Part shown: positions 1-6,143 of the stretch, piece after piece
Layout of the letters: each line of letters opens with the position of its first letter
Numbering within the stretch: position 1 is the first letter of the stretch
Source: DATAEK01 sp036258055
GTDB taxonomy: Bacteria; Acidobacteriota; Vicinamibacteria; Vicinamibacterales; 2-12-FULL-66-21
DNA length: 12,652 nt
Assembly: GCA_036258055.1 (NCBI GenBank)
Contig: DATAEK010000167.1
Coordinates: forward strand, 1 to 12,652
Direction of reading: 5' to 3'
Made by a program: the position numbers and the translations under genes
The notes under the pieces: generated by a model
What the model was told of the DNA's origin: nothing
The model's input: only the letters and a program-made list of their open reading frames with translations
The model's database searches: none

Positions 1-3
1 TTG

Positions 4-60
4 AACAGGAGGTCAGAAGATCAAGAGCATTCTGGGCTCTTGATCTCTTCATCTCCTGTT
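4..60. terminator. Nested inverted repeat, probable terminator of the minus-strand propeller gene
   Basis: An 11-bp perfect stem (AGATCAAGAGC at 18-28 with its complement at 36-46, 7-nt loop) lies inside an 8-bp outer arm (AACAGGAG at 4-11 with CTCCTGTT at 53-60). The two stems are separated by a small internal loop. The structure starts about 10 nt beyond the stop codon of the minus-strand gene ending at 71, where a terminator is expected. There is no long T tract on either side, so it could instead be an mRNA 3'-end stabiliser or a bidirectional terminator shared with a gene outside the window. Confidence 0.6.
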
Positions 61-70
61 TGGAAGCGAA

Positions 71-3000
71 TTACTTGATCGGTTCCCCGAGGATTCTCGG
101 CGTTCCGCTCATCATCTGATTGATCTTCGCAACGTCGCCCGCCAGGAAGGTGTTCAGCTTGGCCGCTGCCTGATTCGTTTCTTCCTGCAGTTCCTTCATG
201 CGTAGCATTTCCCCCGCGGTCGGCCGCGTCCACGCGCGGCTGATTGATCCGGATACTGTGCCGACCTCTTCACGCAAACGCGGGTATTGGCGATATCCAA
301 GGCCCGGCAGCGGGCGCGCCAGCTCGTCGTCTCGGAACTTCTTCAGCGACTCGCGTGTGCTGCGCGCGAGCGTCAGGACGTCACCGCCGGCCTGATTCCC
401 GCCCTGATTGCCGCCGTTCTGTCCGTCAGTGTTCGCGGTGGTAATCCGCCGCGTGCCACGCGCGCCGAGCTGTTCCTCGAGCGACGTGAGCTGCGCAATC
501 AGGCCGTCCACACGATCCACGATGGCGTTGACCCGCTGCGAGAGGCGCATCATCTCGAACGATGCGTCGAGCTGCGCCTGGAGATCCGCCGTCGAGACCT
601 CTACCCGCGGATCGAGCGTCACCTTGATCGGTTTCGTGAATTCCTTGCCGTCGATCGAGATCTTCGCCGTGTAGTCTCCTGGGAGCACCGCCGGACCACC
701 AGCCGGCCCGCCAAAGCGACCACGGCCGGCAGGCGCTTCCCCTTCTTCGCCTCCCGCCGCGGCACCTCGGCCGCCACCACCGCGTCCTCCGCCGCCGGGA
801 GCCTCCAGCGCGTCGAAGCGCAGATCCCAGGCGGCGCGGTTCACGCCTGCGCCCTTGGGTGCGTTGCGAATCTGTCGCACGGTCTTGCCCGATCCGTCGA
901 CAATCGCGATCGCGACGTTCTGCGGCGCGGTCTTCGCGTAGTAGCTGATGTAGGCGCCCGGCGCAGGATTGTCAGCCGCGTACTCCTGCTGCCCGAGATC
1001 GGCGTCCTTGCCCCAGATCGCCCATCGGATCGCGGGACGCACGTCGAATGCGTAGGTCCCTGCCGCGATCGCATCCGCCATCTGGGTGAGTGGCGTCGCA
1101 TCGTCGAGGATGTACGCGCCGCGGCCGTGCGTGCCCAGGATCACGTCGTGATCGCGCGGATGGATCTGGATGTCGCGGACGGGCACGGGCGGAAGACCGT
1201 TTCGAATGTCCACCCACCGGCCGCCGCTGTCCCACGACGCGTAGACGCCGAGCTCGGTTCCGAGATAGAGCAGATTGCGATTGCGCGGATCCTCGCGGAT
1301 GACGTGCCCCCAGCCCTTCGCCGGAAGCCCTGTGCCGGTGACCGCCTTCCACGTCTTGCCGTAGTCGGTCGTCTTGAAGGCGTAGGGCGCGTAGTCGTTG
1401 TCCTGGTGATGATCGGCGACGAAATACGCCGTACCGGCATCGAAATGCGACGCTTCGACTGTCGGGATCCACGCCGCCGGCGCGAGCCCCTGGACGTTCT
1501 TGATCGCATTCGTCCACGTCTTGCCGCCGTCTCTCGTCACCTGCACGTTCCCATCGTCTGTGCCGACCCAGATGACGTTCGCATCGACCGGCGAAGGCGC
1601 GATGGTCAGGATCGTGCAGTGGAATTCCGCGGCGGTGTTGTCCACGACGATGGGACCACCGGATGACTTCTGCTTGCTCTTGTCGTTCGTGCTCAGATCA
1701 GGACTGATCACCGTCCACGACATCCCGTAGTCGGTCGTTCTGAACAGGACGTTCCCACCGAAGTAGACGGTCTTGGGATCCTGCGGCGAGAGCGCAATGG
1801 GTGAATTCCAGTTGAACCGGTACTTGTGATTCTCCATCGCGTCCCCGACTGAGCCGATGCGATTCGGATACGGCACGATATTGCGCGATGCGCCCGAGCG
1901 CGTGTCGGTCAAACTGATCGATCCGCCCTGCAGGTTGTTGTAGACCAGCCACGGTTTGCTCAGGTCAGGAACCGCAAAAAAGCCGTCACCACCGCCGACC
2001 ACGAACCAGTCCCGCTTGCGAATGCCTTCGCTCGCGAGACTGTTGCTCGGCCCACACCAGGTGCCGTTGTCCTGCAGACCGCCGCACAGCATGTAGGGCG
2101 TCTGCATGTCGTAGTTGATGTGGTAGAACTGGGTGAACGCGACGGTATTGATCACTTCGAACGTCTTTGCGGCATCGTCCGACACCTGGAAGCCGCCGTC
2201 GCTGCCGCTCAGCACGCGCTTGTGATTCGTCGGGTCGATCCACATCGCCTGATGGTCGCCATGAACGCCGTTGGCGATCCGCGCGAAAGTTCGCCCGCTA
2301 TCCTCTGACTTGTAGAGCGAGCCTGACAGCGAGTAGATCGTGTTCGGGTCCGACGGATCGACGCGAATGTCGCTGTAGTAGAACGGGCGGAAGTTGATAT
2401 TCGGATCGCGGTTCACCACGCGCCAGCTCTCGCCGGCATCGTCGGTCCGCCAGAGCTCTCCTTCATCCTTGGTTTCGCTCACGACGTAGACGACGCTCGG
2501 GTTGCTGCGGGCGACCGAGATGCCGATGCGATCCATCGGTCCCTTCGGAAGGCCGTTGGTCAGACGCTGCCACGTGGCGCCGCCGTCCACGGACTTGTAG
2601 AGCGCGGTCTCGCCGCCTCCGCTGTCGAGATGCCACGCCCAGCGACGGAACGTATACATCCCGGCGTAAACGATGTTGGAGTTCGCGGGATCGATGTCGA
2701 CGTCCGAGCAGCCGGTCTGATCGTTCTTGTAGAGGACCTTCTTCCAGGACTTCCCGCCGTCGATCGTCTTGAAGAGCCCGCGCTCCTCGTTCGGTCCCCA
2801 TTCGTGGCCGAGGGCGGCAACGTAGGCGATATCCGGGTTCCTCGGATCGATCACGATGCGGGCGATTTTGTCCGTGTCAGTCAGGCCGACGTGCGTCCAG
2901 TGGGCCCCGCCGTCGATGGATTTGTAGACGCCGTCGCCGAAGGACGCGTTGTTGCGGGGGTTGCCCTCACCGGTGCCCACATAGAGCACGTTCGGATCCG

Positions 3001-3313
3001 ACGGCGCGATGGCGATCGCGCCGATCGACAGGACCGCCTGGTCGTCGAAGATCGGCGTGAACGTCGTCCCGCCGTTGGTGGTCTTGAAGATGCCGCCGTT
3101 GGCGCCAGAGACATAGTACGTGGACGGATCGCCCGGCACGCCGACTATGACGGAGATGCGGCCCGCTTGATTCGCGGGGCCGATCGCGCGCCACGTCAGC
3201 GACTTGATCGCGGCGGCTTCAGGCGCGACGGGCGGTGGCGTTTGAGCGAACGCGGGTACGAGACCTGTCACGGCAAGCGCGATTGCCACGACGCGGGATG
3301 AGAGCAGCTTCAT
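71..3313 (-). CDS. Exported Asp-box (BNR/VPS10-like) beta-propeller protein, 1080 aa
   Basis: A large secreted protein with a Sec signal peptide (K2, hydrophobic residues 8-19, likely AFA/Q cleavage at 23/24). Residues about 75-720 carry some eleven Asp-box motifs of the form S/T-x-D-x-G-x-S/T-W/F (e.g. SIDGGAHW, TIDGGKSW, TRDGGKTW), typical of the tandem propellers annotated as sortilin/VPS10-like, BNR or 'glycosyl hydrolase' proteins. After the propeller comes a beta-rich domain (AAWDLRF motif near 830), interrupted by a Gly/Arg-rich linker at about 838-876. A predicted helical or coiled-coil segment (905-945) and a charged C-terminus follow. GGAGG lies 5 nt before the ATG, which fixes the start. 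Enzymatic function is not assignable: I cannot identify catalytic residues, and family members are often misnamed glycosidases. It is paralogous to the protein at 9437-11923, which lacks the C-terminal extension of about 320 residues. Confidence 0.93.
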   Translation of the reverse strand: MKLLSSRVVAIALAVTGLVPAFAQTPPPVAPEAAAIKSLTWRAIGPANQAGRISVIVGVPGDPSTYYVSGANGGIFKTTNGGTTFTPIFDDQAVLSIGAIAIAPSDPNVLYVGTGEGNPRNNASFGDGVYKSIDGGAHWTHVGLTDTDKIARIVIDPRNPDIAYVAALGHEWGPNEERGLFKTIDGGKSWKKVLYKNDQTGCSDVDIDPANSNIVYAGMYTFRRWAWHLDSGGGETALYKSVDGGATWQRLTNGLPKGPMDRIGISVARSNPSVVYVVSETKDEGELWRTDDAGESWRVVNRDPNINFRPFYYSDIRVDPSDPNTIYSLSGSLYKSEDSGRTFARIANGVHGDHQAMWIDPTNHKRVLSGSDGGFQVSDDAAKTFEVINTVAFTQFYHINYDMQTPYMLCGGLQDNGTWCGPSNSLASEGIRKRDWFVVGGGDGFFAVPDLSKPWLVYNNLQGGSISLTDTRSGASRNIVPYPNRIGSVGDAMENHKYRFNWNSPIALSPQDPKTVYFGGNVLFRTTDYGMSWTVISPDLSTNDKSKQKSSGGPIVVDNTAAEFHCTILTIAPSPVDANVIWVGTDDGNVQVTRDGGKTWTNAIKNVQGLAPAAWIPTVEASHFDAGTAYFVADHHQDNDYAPYAFKTTDYGKTWKAVTGTGLPAKGWGHVIREDPRNRNLLYLGTELGVYASWDSGGRWVDIRNGLPPVPVRDIQIHPRDHDVILGTHGRGAYILDDATPLTQMADAIAAGTYAFDVRPAIRWAIWGKDADLGQQEYAADNPAPGAYISYYAKTAPQNVAIAIVDGSGKTVRQIRNAPKGAGVNRAAWDLRFDALEAPGGGGRGGGGRGAAAGGEEGEAPAGRGRFGGPAGGPAVLPGDYTAKISIDGKEFTKPIKVTLDPRVEVSTADLQAQLDASFEMMRLSQRVNAIVDRVDGLIAQLTSLEEQLGARGTRRITTANTDGQNGGNQGGNQAGGDVLTLARSTRESLKKFRDDELARPLPGLGYRQYPRLREEVGTVSGSISRAWTRPTAGEMLRMKELQEETNQAAAKLNTFLAGDVAKINQMMSGTPRILGEPIK

Positions 3314-3331
3314 GAGGGCCTCCGACAGGGT

Positions 3332-3436
3332 CTGGACGGCTGCTGGTGCAACGCTGTAGCGTCCGGCTTCAGCCGGACCTCGGCGGCATTGTGGCGTCCG
3401 GCTTTAGCCGGACCTCGGCTTCAGCCCGCCGTCCAG
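3332..3436. repeat. REP-like palindrome pair enclosed by a 9-bp inverted repeat
   Basis: Two 26-bp direct copies (3359-3384 and 3394-3419), 9 bp apart, differ at one base. Each contains a perfect hairpin, GTCCGGC-TTCA-GCCGGAC (3361-3378) or GTCCGGC-TTTA-GCCGGAC (3396-3413). A shortened third stem, GGC-TTCA-GCC, overlaps the end of copy 2 (3417-3426). The set is framed by the inverted repeat CTGGACGGC (3332-3340) and GCCGTCCAG (3428-3436). Short extragenic palindromes with tetraloop-like centres are typical of REP elements moved by RAYT-type transposases, but no such transposase is present here. The block lies 19-123 bp upstream of the minus-strand propeller gene, so it could also affect that gene's leader. 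Confidence 0.75.
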
Positions 3437-3467
3437 CAGAAAAGCATTACAACAGAGCGGAGACGGA

Positions 3468-3484
3468 TGGGGCAACATGCCCCA
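3468..3484. promoter_or_regulatory. Perfect 7-bp dyad, possible operator
   Basis: TGGGGCA (3468-3474) and TGCCCCA (3478-3484) form a perfect inverted repeat with a 3-bp centre. It lies 61-77 bp upstream of the nucleotidyltransferase start, in the gap between two divergent genes. The symmetry and place suit a repressor site, but no regulator is identified. In RNA it could also form a short hairpin. Confidence 0.35.
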
Positions 3485-3532
3485 CAACTTCGCAAGCGGG
3501 TCTGACATCGACGCGTTACTTTCGAGAAATTC

Positions 3533-3538
3533 TATACT
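3533..3538 (+). promoter_or_regulatory. Candidate -10 element (TATACT) for the nucleotidyltransferase
   Basis: TATACT matches TATAAT at five of six positions and ends 6 nt before the GTG start at 3545. Transcription would begin at or very near the start codon. No Shine-Dalgarno sequence is present in the preceding bases and no good -35 lies at 16-18 nt, so the call is tentative. Confidence 0.4.
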
Positions 3539-3544
3539 GACACC

Positions 3545-4039
3545 GTGGACGCGAGACCGGTGCTCGTGGAGATCGGACGATTGCTCGAGCGCGTGAAACT
3601 CGAGGCCGTCCTGATTGGCAACGCCGCAGCGGCATTGCAAGGCGCGCCGGTCACGACGCTCGACCTCGACTTTCTCTTCCGTCGCACGCCCCGCAACCTC
3701 GGAAAGCTGAAGACGCTTGCCCGCGAGCTGGGCGCGACTGTGATGCGACCGTTCTACCCGGCGTCGAACATGTATCGGGTCGTCCGTGACGAGGATGGGC
3801 TGCAGCTCGATTTCATGGGCTCCATTCACGGGATTCGGTCGTTCGAGGGCGTCCGCGACCGCGCGAACCGTGTCGAGATCGACGGGGTCGGGATCCTCGT
3901 CGCGTCGTTGGCGGACATCGTCAAGAGCAAGCGTGCCGCAGGACGCCCGCGCGATCGCGCTGTGCTCGAGATTCTGGAGAAAGCGCTTGAAAAAACCCGG
4001 ACGACGTCGAACGCTCGCAGCGCTCGCAAAAGAAAGTGA
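3545..4039 (+). CDS. AbiEii-like nucleotidyltransferase-fold protein, 164 aa
   Basis: A small protein of the polymerase-beta-like nucleotidyltransferase superfamily, resembling AbiEii/DUF6036-type proteins. Residues 21-45 have the expected strand, Gly turn and acidic pair: LIGN at 23-26 (the usual second Gly is Asn26), a T-x-D-x-D-type site with D40 and D42, and a third carboxylate, D89, in LQLDFMG. The C-terminal segment ending in KSKRAAGRPRD (around residues 126-140) matches the Lys/Arg-rich helix common in these proteins. All three putative metal ligands are present, so catalysis is possible. Family members include toxins and tRNA- or protein-modifying transferases; the substrate is unknown here. 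The GTG start is the only reasonable one and has no Shine-Dalgarno site. Its last 53 bases overlap the next small ORF, suggesting translational coupling. Confidence 0.85.
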   Translation: MDARPVLVEIGRLLERVKLEAVLIGNAAAALQGAPVTTLDLDFLFRRTPRNLGKLKTLARELGATVMRPFYPASNMYRVVRDEDGLQLDFMGSIHGIRSFEGVRDRANRVEIDGVGILVASLADIVKSKRAAGRPRDRAVLEILEKALEKTRTTSNARSARKRK

Positions 4040-4142
4040 TCGCGCGCTGCGCGATCAGATACGCCGGTGGCAGGCGCTTCCGCCTGAGCGGCGGACCAAC
4101 TTTCTCAGAAAGCGAGTGCGGCTGCGCGGCAGCGCGTGGTGA
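3987..4142 (+). CDS. Small basic protein overlapping the nucleotidyltransferase gene, 51 aa
   Basis: A short reading frame opening at TTG 3987 and ending at TGA 4140-4142, inside and beyond the 3' end of the nucleotidyltransferase gene in another frame. GGAG at 3976-3979 sits 7 nt before the TTG, an almost ideal Shine-Dalgarno distance and better than that of the upstream gene. The product is rich in Arg/Lys and contains IRRWQALPPERRTNFLRKR towards its end, which reads as a real helical motif; I recall similar 'LPxExRTxFLR' endings in small acidobacterial proteins but cannot verify this. No function is assignable. Pairing with an AbiEii-like nucleotidyltransferase suggests a partner or antidote role, which is inference. 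It could also be chance open frame in GC-rich DNA. Confidence 0.55.
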   Translation: MKKPGRRRTLAALAKESDRALRDQIRRWQALPPERRTNFLRKRVRLRGSAW

Positions 4143-4171
4143 GGGGGACGTATCGATGTCGAGACGCGTCG

Positions 4172-4199
4172 TTTTTTGGAAAAGGGGGAGGACCCCCCC
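4172..4199 (-). terminator. G:C hairpin with T4 tract, terminator of the MFS gene
   Basis: Read on the minus strand, a G run (4193-4199), TCCT loop (4189-4192), C5 (4184-4188) and TTTT (4180-4183) follow 8 nt after the MFS stop codon, the standard intrinsic terminator layout. On the plus strand a T6 run (4172-4177) lies just after the small ORF, preceded by the palindrome GACGCGTC (4163-4170). That side may give weak termination of the converging transcript. Confidence 0.7.
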
Positions 4200-4206
4200 G
4201 TTCACT

Positions 4207-5469
4207 CTACGGCGCCGACGCCCGACTCGACGACGCGAGGAACAGCCGCCCCGCAATCGCAAGCGTCCCGGCCAGGCCCGCGCACAGCAGAAACACTGCG
4301 CGTACGCCCATCAGCTGCGCGAGGATCCCCGACAGGACCAGCCCCAGAATCTGCGCGAAGAACACCACCGACATCACTGTGCTCGAGATACGTCCCATGA
4401 GGGCGGGCGGCGTCTCCTGCTGCATCAGCGTCTGCGCCGGCACGATGATCGCCGCAAACGCGAAGCCCATCACGAAGGTGCCCAGGAGCGTGAACGGCAG
4501 GTAGATGACCGTTCCCATGATGAGGACGCCCACGCCAATTCCGGCGAGCCCCGACAGGACCATCGTGTCGTTGGTCGAGTGACGCGCGAGCATGCGGATG
4601 CCCTGGGTGCCGACGAGCAGGCCGACGCCGACCATCGCGCTGACGATGCCGAAGATACCAGCGCTGGCGTGCAGGTATTCCCGGACGAAGATCGCGATGA
4701 GCGGCCCGAAGCAGCCGATCGTGAAGAGGCCCGCGGCCATCGCGAGCACCACGAACGAGAGCGCCTTGTGATGGATGATGAACCGCAGCCCTGCCGTCAG
4801 GTCGTGCCACACGGCGGCAACCCGATTGCTCGCGGCCGGGGTTGTCGGAGCAGTCGGGGCGTGACTGCGCATGATCGCCACCGATCCAATGAGCGACGCG
4901 GAGACCACGAAACTGAACGAGTCGAAGACGTAACAGACGATCGGACCGAACGCCGCGACGAGCGCGCCCGCCGTCGCAGGGCCGACGATGCGGACGCCGG
5001 TCATGGCGATCTGCATGAGCGCGTTGGCGGAGAGCAATCCTTCCCGCGGGACATGACTGCGAATGGTGACCGACTGCGCCGGTGCGAAGAAGCTCGAGAC
5101 GCAGCTGAGCGCCACCAGCACCAGGTAGATCTGCCACATCGCCGTCGTGAAGAGCAGCACGATGACGAGCGCGGCGCGGATCAGATCGCTCCAGACGAGC
5201 GTTGGCTTGAGCGGCCAGCGATCGACGAAAACGCCCGCGATCGGACCGAGCAGCGCCAGCGGCAGCATGTAGGCGATCTGGACGCCCGTCACCTGCGCAG
5301 GCGTGCCGTGGAGACGGAAGGAGACGACGCTGATGACGGCGAAGAGCGCGAGGAAGTCACCGAGCAGGCTGATGACCTGCGCGAACCAGACGCGCCGCAT
5401 GACGGTGAGGCCGAGGACGTCCTTGAAGGACATCGGGGCCGGAGACGTCGCGGTGCTGGTGGACATCAT
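4207..5469 (-). CDS. MFS exporter, DHA3/MFS_3-like, 420 aa
   Basis: An inner-membrane transporter with about twelve hydrophobic segments along its length. The loop after the second helix has the motif GVFVDRWPLKP (D83, R84), which corresponds to MFS motif A as seen in DHA3-type drug and siderophore exporters. The length is normal for the family. I start it at ATG 5469; the adjacent ATG at 5466 is equally possible. The frame stays open to 5526, but those extra residues are Arg-rich and unlike an MFS N-terminus. No Shine-Dalgarno site precedes either ATG, while TATATT lies 3 nt upstream of the first. The substrate is unknown. It is convergent with the nucleotidyltransferase pair and divergent from PadR, whose operator is more than 300 bp away, so control by PadR is unproven. 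Confidence 0.9.
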   Translation of the reverse strand: MMSTSTATSPAPMSFKDVLGLTVMRRVWFAQVISLLGDFLALFAVISVVSFRLHGTPAQVTGVQIAYMLPLALLGPIAGVFVDRWPLKPTLVWSDLIRAALVIVLLFTTAMWQIYLVLVALSCVSSFFAPAQSVTIRSHVPREGLLSANALMQIAMTGVRIVGPATAGALVAAFGPIVCYVFDSFSFVVSASLIGSVAIMRSHAPTAPTTPAASNRVAAVWHDLTAGLRFIIHHKALSFVVLAMAAGLFTIGCFGPLIAIFVREYLHASAGIFGIVSAMVGVGLLVGTQGIRMLARHSTNDTMVLSGLAGIGVGVLIMGTVIYLPFTLLGTFVMGFAFAAIIVPAQTLMQQETPPALMGRISSTVMSVVFFAQILGLVLSGILAQLMGVRAVFLLCAGLAGTLAIAGRLFLASSSRASAP

Positions 5470-5472
5470 GTG

Positions 5473-5478
5473 AATATA
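5473..5478 (-). promoter_or_regulatory. Candidate -10 element (TATATT) for the MFS exporter
   Basis: On the minus strand TATATT is followed by CAC and then two consecutive ATG codons. It matches TATAAT at five of six positions. Transcription 7 nt downstream would begin at the second ATG (5466), giving a leaderless mRNA. The hexamer 17 nt upstream (GCCGGC) is not a -35 box, so support comes from position and AT content only. Confidence 0.35.
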
Positions 5479-5637
5479 CCAAGCGGTCGCTGTCCGCCGG
5501 CATCTCTCAGCCCTCGCGGGCCCCACCCCCGCTCGCTCACCCTACAACCGCGCCGCCGACCGATGGGCGCGCTGGCGAGTGCGATAGCGAACCGCTGAGG
5601 ACCAACGCTCTGCCGCCCCGTCATCAAGTCCGCTTTT

Positions 5638-5665
5638 CGCCGAACGCCGAACGCCGAACGCCGAA
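5638..5665. repeat. Perfect tandem heptamer, (CGCCGAA)4
   Basis: Four exact copies of CGCCGAA in a row in the gap between the divergent MFS and PadR genes. The unit length is not a multiple of three, consistent with non-coding DNA. It lies about 115 bp upstream of the PadR operator. Nothing else gene-like is visible in 5479-5753. Confidence 0.9.
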
Positions 5666-5779
5666 GACCCTCCTAGCGGACAGCCGAGAGCCCACAGCGT
5701 CCGGTGATCCCGCATAGTCAGTAAACCGCCGCGCCCCATCCCACGTCCAACCCTTGACGCGCCGAAGTGCCTTTGAGCA

Positions 5780-5800
5780 ATATGTTGCTGTGAAACATAT
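5780..5800. promoter_or_regulatory. PadR-type operator overlapping the padR-like start codon
   Basis: A perfect 7-bp inverted repeat, ATATGTT (5780-5786) and AACATAT (5794-5800), spaced 7 bp, contains ATGT and ACAT half-sites of the kind bound by PadR family repressors. Its right arm covers the first two bases of the ATG at 5799. A promoter may overlap it: TTGACG at 5754-5759 resembles a -35, and TATGTT at 5781-5786 matches four of six -10 positions, but the 21-nt spacing is long. The layout suggests autorepression. Confidence 0.6.
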
Positions 5801-6143
5801 GCATGCACGAATCCTCGACCGCGAGCTCAAGAAGGGCAGCGCGGAGCTGCTGATCCTCGCCCTCGTTGACGAGCGACCACGCCATGGCTACGAGATCAGC
5901 CAGATGATCGAGCAGCGCTCGGACGGCGACGTGCGGTTCAAGGTGGCCTCGCTCTATCCGCTGCTCTATCGCCTCGAGAAGCGCGGGTGGATCAAGGGGC
6001 GCTGGGTCGAACGCGCCGGACAGCGGCGCCGCCGGTACTACCGGCTCACCACGGACGGACGCCGCGTCCTCACCGAACAGCGCCGCGGCTGGGCCCGCTT
6101 CGTGGCCGCCATCAACCGCATCGTCGAGGTTCGTCATGCCTGA
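5799..6143 (+). CDS. PadR family transcriptional regulator, 114 aa
   Basis: A winged-helix repressor of the PadR type. The N-terminal helix and core are typical: ELKKGSAELLILALV, then HGYEI at 29-33, SLYPLLYRLEKRGWI at 51-65 (recognition helix region) and a basic wing RRRRYYRLT near 88. It has the short PadR-s1 form with a single C-terminal helix for dimerisation. I chose ATG 5799 because family members begin just before the R-x-L-K-K-G segment. An upstream in-frame TTG (5754) would add 15 unlike residues and would sit in the presumed -35 region. No Shine-Dalgarno site is evident. Its stop overlaps the permease start by 8 bases, so the two are co-transcribed. It probably represses itself and the permease through the dyad at 5780-5800. 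The ligand is unknown. Confidence 0.93.
   Translation: MHARILDRELKKGSAELLILALVDERPRHGYEISQMIEQRSDGDVRFKVASLYPLLYRLEKRGWIKGRWVERAGQRRRRYYRLTTDGRRVLTEQRRGWARFVAAINRIVEVRHA

Noticed and set aside
287..1666. Plus-strand open frame (459 codons) opposite the first propeller gene
   Set aside because: Antisense shadow from high third-position GC; the minus strand has signal peptide, Asp-boxes and a Shine-Dalgarno site.
4036..5598. Long plus-strand open frame (520 codons) opposite the MFS gene
   Set aside because: Composition is dominated by Arg, Asp, Glu and His without domains, as expected antisense to a GC-rich membrane-protein gene. The opposite strand encodes a clear MFS transporter.
5754..5798. 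TTG 5754 as the PadR start
   Set aside because: It adds 15 residues not typical of PadR proteins and falls where the -35 and operator are expected.
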